Source: Frateuria edaphi
GTDB taxonomy: Bacteria > Pseudomonadota > Gammaproteobacteria > Xanthomonadales > Rhodanobacteraceae
DNA length: 64,000 nucleotides
Assembly: GCF_021117405.1 (NCBI RefSeq)
Contig: NZ_CP088251.1
Span: forward strand, 868,001 to 932,000
Direction: 5' to 3'
Translations under genes and position numbers: made by a program
The notes under the pieces: generated by a model
Database searches by the model: none
The model's input: only the letters and a program-made list of their open reading frames with translations
What the model was told of the DNA's origin: nothing
Part shown: positions 9,120 to 17,393 of the stretch, one piece after another
Position numbering within the stretch: position 1 is the stretch's first letter
Layout of the letters: each line of letters starts with the position of its first letter

Positions 9120-9158
9120 AAACCCTGGCCGGGCAACCTGCCGGGGTTTTTTGTTTTT
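9120..9158 (+). terminator. Intrinsic terminator of the ribosomal block
   Basis: AAACCCTGGC (9120-9129) pairs with GCCGGGGTTT (9140-9149) through ten pairs including one G-U. It is followed by a T run (9147-9152, then 9154-9158). It lies 37 nt after the rplQ stop. Confidence 0.9.
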
Positions 9159-9226
9159 CGGGACCGCTTGCTGACAGCGCCCCGGCAAGCGGGTAATGTC
9201 GACTTTCCGCAACGCAACAATCCGCC

Positions 9227-9727
9227 ATGAACCCTCTGCACTGGTCGTACCGCATCAGCTTCCTCTTGGGCTTCGTCGTCTGCGCGGCCCTGCTCGGCTT
9301 TGCGCTGTACACCGAGTACGCGTGGGGGCTTGTCCCCTGCCCGCTGTGCATCTTCCAGCGCATCGGCTTCCTGGTGATGGCAGTTTTCTTCCTGATCGGC
9401 GCACTGCACGCGCCGCGGCGGGGGCTGCGTTGGATGTACACCGCCGGTGTGTTGACGGGGGCCTTGTGGGGCATCGCCGTGGCGGGTCGGCATTTGTGGA
9501 TCCAGTCGCTGCCGGCCGACCAGGTGCCTTCGTGCGGGCCACCGCTCGATTACATGTTCGACGCCTTCCCGTTCGCGCAGGTGCTGCGCATGGTGTTTAC
9601 CGGCTCGGGCGAATGCGCCAAGGTCGAGCCTGTTCTCGGACTGCCGATGCCCGCCTGGACCCTGCTGTGGTTCGTGCTGTTGGCGATCCTCGCACTCGTC
9701 GCCACCGCGCGTCGCCGCAATAGCTGA
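9227..9727 (+). CDS. dsbB: Disulfide bond formation protein B
   Basis: This 166-residue inner membrane protein reoxidises DsbA and passes electrons to quinone. Four hydrophobic spans are visible. The redox pairs are present: CPLC at residues 38-41 and Cys103/Cys130 in the second periplasmic loop (PSCG and GSGEC). R45 follows in the QRIGF motif. ATG 9227 fits the first span. A hairpin (CCGCTTGC/GCAAGCGG, 9164-9192) lies upstream. The DAHP synthase gene begins 12 nt after its stop. Confidence 0.95.
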   Translation: MNPLHWSYRISFLLGFVVCAALLGFALYTEYAWGLVPCPLCIFQRIGFLVMAVFFLIGALHAPRRGLRWMYTAGVLTGALWGIAVAGRHLWIQSLPADQVPSCGPPLDYMFDAFPFAQVLRMVFTGSGECAKVEPVLGLPMPAWTLLWFVLLAILALVATARRRNS

Positions 9728-9739
9728 CCGGACATCCTC

Positions 9740-11113
9740 GTGAACAACCGACCGAACCGATTGGCCGAACTGCCCGCAGACTGGACACCGGCATCGTGGC
9801 AGCGACGCGTGGCATTGCAGCAGCCGCAATACCTGGATGCGGCGGAACTGGCGCGGGCCACGACGCAACTGGCCGCGCTGCCGCCCCTGGTGACTTCCTG
9901 GGAAGTGCTTGCGCTCAAGCAGGCCTTGGCCGAAGCGCAAGACGGCGAGCGGTTCCTGCTGCAAGGCGGCGACTGCGCCGAGAGTTTCGCAGACTGCACC
10001 AGTCCGGTGATTTCCAACCGGCTCAAGGTCTTGTTGCAGATGAGCCTGGTGCTCGTGCATGGGCTGAAGAAACCCGTGCTGCGCGTTGGCCGGTTCGCAG
10101 GCCAGTACGCCAAGCCGCGTTCGGCCGACACGGAGACGCGCGACGGCGTGACGCTCCCCAGTTTTCGCGGCGACGTGGTCAACGGTCCGGCCTTCACCGC
10201 CGAGGCGCGCCGCGCCGATCCGCAGCGATTGATCCAGGCCCATGCGCACTCCGCGTTGACCATGAACTTCGTGCGTGCCCTGATCGACGGCGGCTTTGCC
10301 GACCTGCATCATCCCGAATACTGGGATCTGGCCTGGGTCGAGCATTCACCGCTGGCCGCCGACTACCGGCGCATGGTCGCCGCCATCGGCGACTCGCTGC
10401 GCTTCATGGAAACCCTCGCCGGCCCCATTGCCAGCTTTTCGCGGGTGGATTTTTTCACCTCGCACGAGGCGCTGCTGCTGCACTACGAGCAAGCACTGAC
10501 CCGCGAGGTGCCGCGCAATCCCGGCTGGTTCAACCTGTCCACGCACTTCCCCTGGATCGGCATGCGCACGGCTGCGCTGGACGGTGCGCACGTGGAGTAC
10601 TTCCGCGGTATCCGCAACCCGGTCGCGGTGAAGGTCGGTCCTTCGGTCACCGCCGATCAGTTGCTACCGCTGATCGACGCGCTCAACCCGCACGACGAAC
10701 CCGGACGGTTGACCCTGATCCATCGCATGGGCAACGCCGGCATCGCCCGTGCGCTGCCGCCGCTGCTGGAGGCGGTCAGGCGCGAGGGGCGGCGTGTGCT
10801 GTGGGTGGCCGATCCGATGCACGGCAATACCGAAAGCACTTCCAACGGCTACAAGACTCGCCGCTTCGACAATATCCGTGGCGAGCTTGACCAGGCATTC
10901 GACATCCATGCGGCGTCCGGCACGCGGCTGGGCGGTGTGCATCTGGAACTGACCGGTGAGGATGTCACCGAATGCATGGGCGGCGCGCGCGACCTGTCCG
11001 AGTCGGATCTCAAGCGCGCGTACAAGTCGATGGTCGATCCAAGGCTCAATTACGAGCAGTCGCTGGAGCTGGCCATGCTTATCGTGCGCAAGTCCGAGGG
11101 TGCCGGCGGCTGA
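9740..11113 (+). CDS. 3-deoxy-7-phosphoheptulonate synthase, class II
   Basis: The 457-residue protein is the plant/mycobacterial (class II) type of DAHP synthase. It condenses phosphoenolpyruvate with erythrose 4-phosphate in the first step of the shikimate pathway. Visible markers are LQGGDCAESFAD, RVGRFAGQYAKPRS, LPSFRGDVVNG, the metal/substrate region WVADPMHGNTEST, and GGVHLELTGEDVTECMGG near the C terminus. The start is GTG 9740, 12 nt after dsbB. aroK and aroB lie elsewhere in the window, so it supplies their substrate but is not co-transcribed with them. Confidence 0.95.
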   Translation: MNNRPNRLAELPADWTPASWQRRVALQQPQYLDAAELARATTQLAALPPLVTSWEVLALKQALAEAQDGERFLLQGGDCAESFADCTSPVISNRLKVLLQMSLVLVHGLKKPVLRVGRFAGQYAKPRSADTETRDGVTLPSFRGDVVNGPAFTAEARRADPQRLIQAHAHSALTMNFVRALIDGGFADLHHPEYWDLAWVEHSPLAADYRRMVAAIGDSLRFMETLAGPIASFSRVDFFTSHEALLLHYEQALTREVPRNPGWFNLSTHFPWIGMRTAALDGAHVEYFRGIRNPVAVKVGPSVTADQLLPLIDALNPHDEPGRLTLIHRMGNAGIARALPPLLEAVRREGRRVLWVADPMHGNTESTSNGYKTRRFDNIRGELDQAFDIHAASGTRLGGVHLELTGEDVTECMGGARDLSESDLKRAYKSMVDPRLNYEQSLELAMLIVRKSEGAGG

Positions 11114-11204
11114 TGCCGGCCTGTCGCATGATTGCCCAGTCATCCCGCCCATGGAGGAAAGGGGGTTGACCGAAGGGCGTTGAGGTCCTTTCGTTCAATA
11201 AAGG

Positions 11205-11239
11205 GAAAAGCAAAAGGGAAAGCCCGCTCTTGCCCGGGC
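11205..11239 (-). terminator. Possible terminator downstream of the signal peptidase gene
   Basis: Read on the minus strand, GCCCG and CGGGC (11222-11226 with 11235-11239) form a short stem followed by TTTCCCTTTTGCTTTT. The stem is only 5 bp and lies about 70 nt beyond the stop, so this is tentative. Confidence 0.35.
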
Positions 11240-11307
11240 GCCTACGAGGAGCCTCGGCAGGCTGCGGACGGCCGACCAGCTCGCTCACGTCTACAGCGAC
11301 TGTCGCG

Positions 11308-11988
11308 CTAGTGCAGCGTCAATCCCCACCGATCCGCCCGGGGCAGGCCGTGCCTCGCCGGATCGAGCGACAAGGCCACGAAACGCGCCCGACCGACGAT
11401 CTCCCCGCGCGGCACGAAACCGAAGAACCGCGAGTCATAGCTGTCGTCGCGGTTGTCGCCCATGGCAAGGTAATGCCCCGCCGTCACGGTGACGGGGCCG
11501 TAGTTGCTGGCGGGGCTCGGCAGGTAGCGCGACAGCCGGACGAGATGGCCGGGTCCGTCCAGCGATTCCACCGCATAGCTGGCCGGTAGCGCCCGGTCCG
11601 CCGTGATGCCTGCCACGCGGGCGGGCTGGTAACGTGCTGCGTGCCCGTTGACGTAGAGCACGTTGCCGCGCAGCGCGACGGTATCGCCCGGCAGGCCGAT
11701 CACGCGCTTGACCAGCCGCTCGCCGGTCGCGGCGGAGTCGATGATCACGATGTCTCCGCGCCGCGGGTCCGCCCGGTGCAGCAGGGAGACATGGGTGAAC
11801 GGCAGCCGCAGGTCGTAGGCCATCCGGTCGACCACGATGCGGTCGCCGATGCGGATGGTCGGTTGCATCGAACCGGTGGGAACGGTGTTCCAGTCGGCCA
11901 GCGCGCTGCGGAACATCAGCATGCCGAGCAGGAAAAAGAAGAAGCCGCGGTTGCGCAGCAGGAAGCGCGAGAGGGCGTGCATGGCCAT
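11308..11988 (-). CDS. lepB: Signal peptidase I (S26 family)
   Basis: The 226-residue inner membrane serine protease has one N-terminal span (about residues 9-31). It has the catalytic-serine motif PTGSMQPT with Ser40, the lysine motif GERLVKRVIGLPGD with Lys94, and the conserved GDNRDDSYDSRFFG box. It cleaves signal peptides of Sec substrates. I chose ATG 11988 because CAAAGGAC precedes it and the span then falls at the N terminus; the open frame reaches further upstream through the GDCCVxC gene. E. coli LepB is longer and has two spans, so this may be a second, compact enzyme. Confidence 0.9.
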   Translation of the reverse strand: MAMHALSRFLLRNRGFFFFLLGMLMFRSALADWNTVPTGSMQPTIRIGDRIVVDRMAYDLRLPFTHVSLLHRADPRRGDIVIIDSAATGERLVKRVIGLPGDTVALRGNVLYVNGHAARYQPARVAGITADRALPASYAVESLDGPGHLVRLSRYLPSPASNYGPVTVTAGHYLAMGDNRDDSYDSRFFGFVPRGEIVGRARFVALSLDPARHGLPRADRWGLTLH

Positions 11989-12040
11989 GTCCTTTGCCAG
12001 GGAGGCCGGTGTCAGACCACCACCGGGCCGGGCGGTTCCC

Positions 12041-12250
12041 TTAGCGGCAACATCCCTTTTGGGCCTGGACCGGCGGGCACGGCACGTCGCCCCAGGAGCA
12101 GAACACGCAGCAGTCGCCGGGCTTCGGCTTGAGCAAGGCACCGCAGCCGGGGCAGTCGTGGAAGAACAGGCAGGCGTCGGTCGGCATGGTTTCCACCGAC
12201 CGATGCCCACAACGCGGGCAGGTCAACGTGCTTCGCAGGCGCGGCTGCAC
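12041..12250 (-). CDS. Small Cys-rich GDCCVxC-motif protein
   Basis: The 69-residue protein has two CxxC-type pairs (CPRCG, CPGCG) followed by PKPGDCCVFCSWGDVPCPP. I recognise the latter as the hallmark of a small uncharacterised family whose Cys is replaced by selenocysteine in some members. The pattern suggests metal binding or redox chemistry. GTG 12250 is the likely start, 5 nt after the amidase stop; the ribosome binding site is poor. It lies between the amidase and signal peptidase genes, all on the minus strand. Its function is unknown. Confidence 0.75.
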   Translation of the reverse strand: MQPRLRSTLTCPRCGHRSVETMPTDACLFFHDCPGCGALLKPKPGDCCVFCSWGDVPCPPVQAQKGCCR

Positions 12251-12255
12251 GGCGC

Positions 12256-13863
12256 TCAGGGCGAGCCCGCCACCGACTTGCCGCCCACCGTATCCAGGAA
12301 GCGCGGCGGCTGCCAGGCCCGGGCATGCTGCTCGAAGCCGTAGGCGATCGAGATCAGCGTGGGCTCGCTCCACCTGGCGCCGAACAACACGATGCCGATC
12401 GGCAGGTCGTGCGCGAATCCCGCTGGCACGGTGATGGATGGATAGCCCGCCACCGCCGCGGGCTGCGACGCGCCACCCACGGTCGGATCGCCGCTGACGA
12501 TGTGGTCGCCGAGCACCGGGTCGGTGACGAAGGCCGGTCCCCAGGACGGTGCGAGCAGGGCGTCCAGGTGATCCTTGGTCAGCGCCGCGTCGATGCCCTC
12601 GGGCCCGGCCAGCCGTTTCGCCTTGGCCAGCGCATCGGTGTAGTTCTTATCGGTCAGCGGACCCTTGCCCTGCGCTTGTTCGAACAGTTCCTGGTCGAAC
12701 CAGGGCATCTCCTGTTCGGCATGCGCCTTGTCGAACGCGATCAGGTCGGCCAGCGTCTTCACCTTGAGGTTCGGTCGCGTGGCGAGATAGGCGTTGATGT
12801 CGTGCTTGAACTCGTACAGCAGCACGGTCATTTCCGGTCCCCCCAGATCCGCCAGGTGGGGCACGGTTACCGGGTCCACGATGACCGCGCCCTGTGCCTT
12901 CATCAGCGCGATCGCCTGCTCGAGCACGCGATCGGCATTGGGCTCGGCGCCGGCGAGCTGGCGCACCACGCCGATGCGCTTGCCCTTGAGGCCGTTGGGG
13001 TCGAGGAAGCGGGTGTAGTCGGTGGCGTGCTTGTCGGCCTCGGCCGTGGCCGGATCGCGCGGATCGCTGCCCGCGATCACGCTCAGCAGCGCCGCGGCGT
13101 CGGCCACGCTGCGCGCCATCGGGCCGGCGGTGTCCTGGCTGTGCGCGATCGGCACGATGCCGCTGCGGCTGACCAGGCCCAGCGTCGGCTTGATGCCGAC
13201 GATGCCGTTGCTGGCGGCCGGACAGATGATCGAGCCGTCCGTCTCGGTGCCGATCGCCACGGTCACCAGGCCCGCCGCCACCGCCGCGCCGGAACCGGCG
13301 CTGGAACCGCATGGGTTGCGATCGAGCACGTAGGGGTTCTTCGTCTGCCCGCCGCGACCGCTCCAGCCGCTGCTGGCGTGGTTGGAACGGAAGTTGGCCC
13401 ACTCGCTCAGGTTGGTCTTGCCCAGCACCAGCGCGCCGGCCTTGCGCAGCCGCTCGACCAGTCCCGCGTCGCGGGGCGCCGGAGCGTCGGTGAGCGCCAG
13501 CGAGCCGGCGGTCGTGAGCATGCGATCGCCGGTGTCGATGTTGTCCTTGAGCAGCACCGGCACGCCGTACAGCGGCCCGCGCTTGGCCTTGGCGCGCCCG
13601 GCATCCAGCGCCGCGGCAAGCTTGAGCGCGTCCGGATTGGTTTCGATCACCGACCGCAGCGTGGGCCCGGCCTGGTCGAGCTGCGCGATGCGGTCGAGGA
13701 ACTGCCGCGCCAGCGTACGGCTGTCGAGCGTGCCGGCGTCCATCTGCTGTTGCAATTGGTCGATCGAGGCGAAGGCCAGCGGTTGGGCCGGTTGGGCCGC
13801 CATCGCCGGGGCGGCGAGCAATAGGGCGATGAGCGGGGCAAGGCGGGCGGGCGAGGGTTTCAC
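12256..13863 (-). CDS. Secreted amidase, amidase-signature family
   Basis: The 535-residue protein starts at GTG 13863, with GGAGG about 8 nt upstream. It has an N-terminal signal peptide ending near AMAA-QPAQ (about residues 1-24). The Ser-Ser-Lys triad is visible: Lys106 in VLLKDNID, Ser187/188 in NPCGSSAGSGAA, and Ser211 in GTETDGSI. Such enzymes hydrolyse amide bonds of small molecules or peptides; the substrate cannot be told. Export is inferred from the signal peptide. Confidence 0.88.
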   Translation of the reverse strand: MKPSPARLAPLIALLLAAPAMAAQPAQPLAFASIDQLQQQMDAGTLDSRTLARQFLDRIAQLDQAGPTLRSVIETNPDALKLAAALDAGRAKAKRGPLYGVPVLLKDNIDTGDRMLTTAGSLALTDAPAPRDAGLVERLRKAGALVLGKTNLSEWANFRSNHASSGWSGRGGQTKNPYVLDRNPCGSSAGSGAAVAAGLVTVAIGTETDGSIICPAASNGIVGIKPTLGLVSRSGIVPIAHSQDTAGPMARSVADAAALLSVIAGSDPRDPATAEADKHATDYTRFLDPNGLKGKRIGVVRQLAGAEPNADRVLEQAIALMKAQGAVIVDPVTVPHLADLGGPEMTVLLYEFKHDINAYLATRPNLKVKTLADLIAFDKAHAEQEMPWFDQELFEQAQGKGPLTDKNYTDALAKAKRLAGPEGIDAALTKDHLDALLAPSWGPAFVTDPVLGDHIVSGDPTVGGASQPAAVAGYPSITVPAGFAHDLPIGIVLFGARWSEPTLISIAYGFEQHARAWQPPRFLDTVGGKSVAGSP

Positions 13864-13982
13864 GGCGGCCTCCGGTGGGTCGGTGTGCAATGGCGCATGA
13901 CGGTGCGGCATGGTGTCGCGCTGACGCAGCATATCCTTCCCGCGCGCCGGTCGCGCATCAGACGCTACCTATAATCCGACGC

Positions 13983-14714
13983 ATGAGCCTGCTTTCCTCC
14001 GTGTGCCTGGCGCCGGCCATCCTGGTTGTCGCGCTGTTCGCCACCGTCGCCCGGGCCGCCGATGCCCCGACCGTGCCCGATACCCTCAAGCAGCGCATCG
14101 CCGCCTGCACCGCCTGTCATGGCGAACATGGCGAAGGTACGCCCGAGAGCGGCTTCTTCCCGCGCCTGGCCGGCAAGCCGGCTGGCTACCTGGCGCGGCA
14201 GATCCGCAATTTCCAGGATGGCCTGCGCAAGTACGCGCCGATGGAATACACGGTGCGCGGACTGACGCCCGAATACATGCACGAGATCGCCGTCTACTTC
14301 GCCGCGCAACAGGTGCCCTACCAGCCCTCGCCGCTGCCGCGCGTCACCGATGCGATCCTCGAGCGCGGCCAGGTGTTGGCGACCCAGGGCGATCCGGCGC
14401 GCAAGGTGCCGGCCTGTGCCGCCTGCCACGGCGAGCGCCTGACCGGCGTGGAACCGGATATTCCCGGGCTGGTCGGCCTCCCCTACGACTACATCAGCGC
14501 CCAATTGGGCGCGTGGCGCACCCACACCCGCGCGATGGTGGCCCCCGATTGCATGGCGGCCATCGCCAGCCGCCTGAGCGAGGCGGACATCACCGCGGTA
14601 TCGGCCTGGCTGGCCAGCCATGAGGTGCCCGCCGACACCCATGCCCAGCCGGCCGGATCAGTGAAGCCTCCATTGGCCTGCGGTGTCCTGGGCACGAAGG
14701 ATGCGAAGCGATGA
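13983..14714 (+). CDS. Diheme c-type cytochrome (c4/c553-like)
   Basis: This 243-residue protein has a signal peptide (residues 1-25, cleaved near ARAAD). Two heme-attachment motifs are visible, CTACH at 42-46 and CAACH at 145-149, each in a class I cytochrome c domain with downstream Met candidates. It is probably periplasmic and carries electrons from a dehydrogenase to a terminal oxidase. Its stop overlaps the start of the next cytochrome by 4 nt (ATGA), so the two are coupled. The amidase gene diverges upstream. Confidence 0.88.
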   Translation: MSLLSSVCLAPAILVVALFATVARAADAPTVPDTLKQRIAACTACHGEHGEGTPESGFFPRLAGKPAGYLARQIRNFQDGLRKYAPMEYTVRGLTPEYMHEIAVYFAAQQVPYQPSPLPRVTDAILERGQVLATQGDPARKVPACAACHGERLTGVEPDIPGLVGLPYDYISAQLGAWRTHTRAMVAPDCMAAIASRLSEADITAVSAWLASHEVPADTHAQPAGSVKPPLACGVLGTKDAKR

Positions 14715-15994
14715 AGTGGCTGTTGCGTGCGTTTTTCGCCTTGCTGGTGCTGGCCGTAGCCGTCCTGGCCTGGTGGTTGTCCGCGCGCCACCACGCCGCC
14801 TTGCCGCCCTCGCAGACCACTGCGGCCAGGTTGCAGGAACCTGCGTTGATCGCCCGCGGCGCGTACCTCGCGACGGTCGGCGACTGCGCGGCTTGCCACA
14901 CCGCCCAAGGCGGCAAGCCATACGCCGGCGGGCGCGCGCTGCCCACCCCGTTCGGCGACGTTCCCGCACCCAACCTCACGCCCGACGATGCCACGGGACT
15001 GGGGCAGTGGTCGTTCGACGCGTTCTGGCGCGCGCTGCACGAAGGCATCGGGAGGGACGGCCACGCGCTTTATCCGGCCTTCCCTTACACCTCCTACACG
15101 CGGGTGAGCCGCGAGGACGCGTTCGCCCTGTTCGCCTACCTCAGGACCCTGCCGCCGGTACGCAACCATACGGCCGCGCCATCGCTGCGTTTTCCCTACG
15201 ACCTGCGGGCGGGCCTGACCACCTGGCGCACGCTCTATTTCCGCCCCGGCGAATTCGTGCCAGACCCGAAGCAGTCGGCCGAATGGAATCGCGGCGCCTA
15301 CCTGGTGCAGGGCCTGGGCCACTGCAACGAGTGCCACGTCGCGCGCGACAACCTCGGCGGCCTGCCCAGCAACGAGACGCTCACCGGCGGGCAGATTCCC
15401 GCGCAGAACTGGTACGCCCCGGATCTGAGTACCCATGCCCACGGTGGTCTTGAAGGCTGGGGTACGGACGACATCGTGACCTTGCTCAGGACCGGGCAGT
15501 CGCGCAAGGGAGCAGCCTTCGGTCCGATGGCCGACGTGGTCATGCAGAGCACGCAGCACATGCATGAAGAGGACCTGCGCGCCATCGCGGTTTACCTGCA
15601 GTCGCTGCCGCCGCGTCCCGCGCCCGCCAACAAGGGCAGCCAGGTCGACGCCACCGCGCTGCTCGACCGCGGCGCCGATGTGTATGGCCGACAGTGCGCC
15701 AGTTGCCATGGCAAGGACGGCCGGGGCGTGGCGGGCGTGTACCCGCCGCTGGCCGGCAACACCTCGGTGACCGAACCGACCGGCATCAATGCCATCCGCA
15801 TCGTGCTGCTCGGTGGTTTCTCACCCACCACCGCCGCCCACCCGCGTCCCTACTCGATGCCCCCGTTCGCCCAGCGACTGAGCGACGGCGACGTGGCCTC
15901 GGTAGTCAGCTACATCCGCCACGCCTGGGACAACAATGCCGCTCCGGTGATGGAGCGTGACGTCGCCGCGTATCGACACACGCCTGTCGAATAA
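14711..15994 (+). CDS. Membrane-anchored triheme c-type cytochrome
   Basis: The 427-residue protein has one N-terminal span (about 5-24) and three heme motifs: CAACH at 59-63, CNECH at 205-209 and CASCH at 329-333. The three-domain layout and size match the cytochrome subunits of periplasmic alcohol, gluconate or aldehyde dehydrogenases. No catalytic subunit lies nearby, so the electron donor is unknown. It probably hands electrons on with the coupled diheme cytochrome. Confidence 0.88.
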   Translation: MKWLLRAFFALLVLAVAVLAWWLSARHHAALPPSQTTAARLQEPALIARGAYLATVGDCAACHTAQGGKPYAGGRALPTPFGDVPAPNLTPDDATGLGQWSFDAFWRALHEGIGRDGHALYPAFPYTSYTRVSREDAFALFAYLRTLPPVRNHTAAPSLRFPYDLRAGLTTWRTLYFRPGEFVPDPKQSAEWNRGAYLVQGLGHCNECHVARDNLGGLPSNETLTGGQIPAQNWYAPDLSTHAHGGLEGWGTDDIVTLLRTGQSRKGAAFGPMADVVMQSTQHMHEEDLRAIAVYLQSLPPRPAPANKGSQVDATALLDRGADVYGRQCASCHGKDGRGVAGVYPPLAGNTSVTEPTGINAIRIVLLGGFSPTTAAHPRPYSMPPFAQRLSDGDVASVVSYIRHAWDNNAAPVMERDVAAYRHTPVE

Positions 15995-16040
15995 CAAGCC
16001 GGCGGGGCTGTCGTAGGGCGGCCGCCGCGCGGGCTGCACG

Positions 16041-16550
16041 CTATCCGGCGGCCAGTCTTGCCAGTGCGCGCCAGGGCTCGAGGTCCCAGTGCCTGCGCGC
16101 CTGGCCCGAAGGCGAGGGCAGGGCAACCACGCGGGTTTGTCCGATCCGCTCGGGTTGCAATCCACAATCCCCGATCGGCCGGCCAAGCGCCGCGCGCGCG
16201 GCGGTCTTGCTGGTAAAGGCGAGCAGCCGCGGTTGGAAGCGTTCGATCTTGGCGAGCAGCGCGGGGACGTCGAACGCATCGCGCGGCAGATCGGCATCGT
16301 TGCCGCTGTGACGCTTGGCAAGGTCGGTGAGGCCGATGCCCAGGTCCAGCAATTGCGGGTACTCGGTCGGTCGGAGGCGACGCGGCGTGATGCCGGCCTC
16401 GAACAGCGCGCGCCAGAACAGATTGCCCGGGTGCGCGTAGTACGCGCCCTCGCGCGCCGAGCGCTCGCCGGCCGCGGTGCCGCAGAACACCAGCGCAAGG
16501 CCCGGACGCAGCAGGTCGGGCAGTACGTGCTGCTCAGCCGGTAGCTTCAT
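16041..16550 (-). CDS. MUG/TDG-like DNA glycosylase, unusual active site
   Basis: The 169-residue protein resembles the mismatch-specific uracil-DNA glycosylase family in LVFCGTAAGERSA, YYAHPGNLFWRALFEAG, GIGLTDL and LPSPSGQAR. In E. coli Mug the first motif is GINPG, with a key Asn; here the aligned residue is Ala26. The second motif begins SPSG rather than NPSG. It may prefer another substrate or be weak. ATG 16550 overlaps the end of the upstream ATPase gene by 17 nt. The family call is good; the exact activity is open. Confidence 0.75.
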   Translation of the reverse strand: MKLPAEQHVLPDLLRPGLALVFCGTAAGERSAREGAYYAHPGNLFWRALFEAGITPRRLRPTEYPQLLDLGIGLTDLAKRHSGNDADLPRDAFDVPALLAKIERFQPRLLAFTSKTAARAALGRPIGDCGLQPERIGQTRVVALPSPSGQARRHWDLEPWRALARLAAG

Positions 16551-17223
16551 CGAGCATGAAATCGGTGAACTGGAAACGCTCGTCACGCAACACCGACTCG
16601 CCGCGGCGCAGGCGCAGGTCGCGCGTGAAGAGCGGGCCGCCGTAGCTCAGCGTGTGGAATTCGCCGCGCTCGCCGCAGGGATCGACGCCAGCGGGCAGGC
16701 TGTCGAGCAGGGCGCCGTCGTAGGGGCGGCCGCAATACTCCGCCGCCAGCTGGTGCGTATCCACGCAGCAAAGCAGCGCGCGATGCCCTTGGCCCACGAA
16801 GCGGCGCGACAGCGCCTCGGTATCCTCGCCCCAGATCGGAAACACCGCTCGCCACTCGGCGCGCCCGAGCTGGCGCACGCGGTAGTCGCGCACGTCCTGC
16901 AGGAACAGGTCACCGAAGGCGCAGTGGCGAATGCCTGGCCAGCGCATGCGCGCCTCGGCGAGCGCGTGTTCGTGCGCCGCTTCGTAGGCCTCGTTGCTGC
17001 CGGGCCAGTCCATCTCCACTTCCAGCAGCGGCAGGCCCAGCGCATCGGCCTGCGCGAGCAGGATGTCGCGGCGCACGCCGTGCATGGCGATGCGCCCGTA
17101 GGTGCGATTGACGGTCGTCAACAGCGCGGCGACCTGCCACTGCGGATCGGCGCGCAGCCGCTCAAGGGCCATCAGGCAGTCCTTGCCGCCGCTCCATGCG
17201 AGAAGAATGGGAGTCGCAGTCAT
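16534..17223 (-). CDS. DUF71-type ATP-pyrophosphatase (diphthamide synthase-like)
   Basis: The 229-residue protein begins with the PP-loop-like motif LLAWSGGKDCLMAL, which binds ATP. It then has TTVNRTYGRIAMHGVR and the C-terminal GVDPCGERGEFHTLSYGGPLF, both typical of the family. Eukaryotic members amidate diphthine; bacteria lack diphthamide, so the bacterial role is unclear. It overlaps the downstream glycosylase gene by 17 nt. Confidence 0.85.
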   Translation of the reverse strand: MTATPILLAWSGGKDCLMALERLRADPQWQVAALLTTVNRTYGRIAMHGVRRDILLAQADALGLPLLEVEMDWPGSNEAYEAAHEHALAEARMRWPGIRHCAFGDLFLQDVRDYRVRQLGRAEWRAVFPIWGEDTEALSRRFVGQGHRALLCCVDTHQLAAEYCGRPYDGALLDSLPAGVDPCGERGEFHTLSYGGPLFTRDLRLRRGESVLRDERFQFTDFMLDEATG

Positions 17224-17393
17224 CGTCCTACTCTACGGCACGCCGAACTCCGCAGGTGGACTTCGGCTCATGCTGCCGGTGAGCGAAAAGCGGGTTAGTG
17301 ATGTCCACAACTACGGTGTCAGGCTGGCCGTCTGAACGTTCCGCCTATGACCTGCCCACGCGGCGTGGACGCGCGGACGGGCAGGGTTGGGGG

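Noticed and set aside
12325-13824. Open frame of about 499 codons on the plus strand over the amidase gene
   Set aside because: The minus-strand amidase is complete with triad and signal peptide; the plus frame is a shadow.
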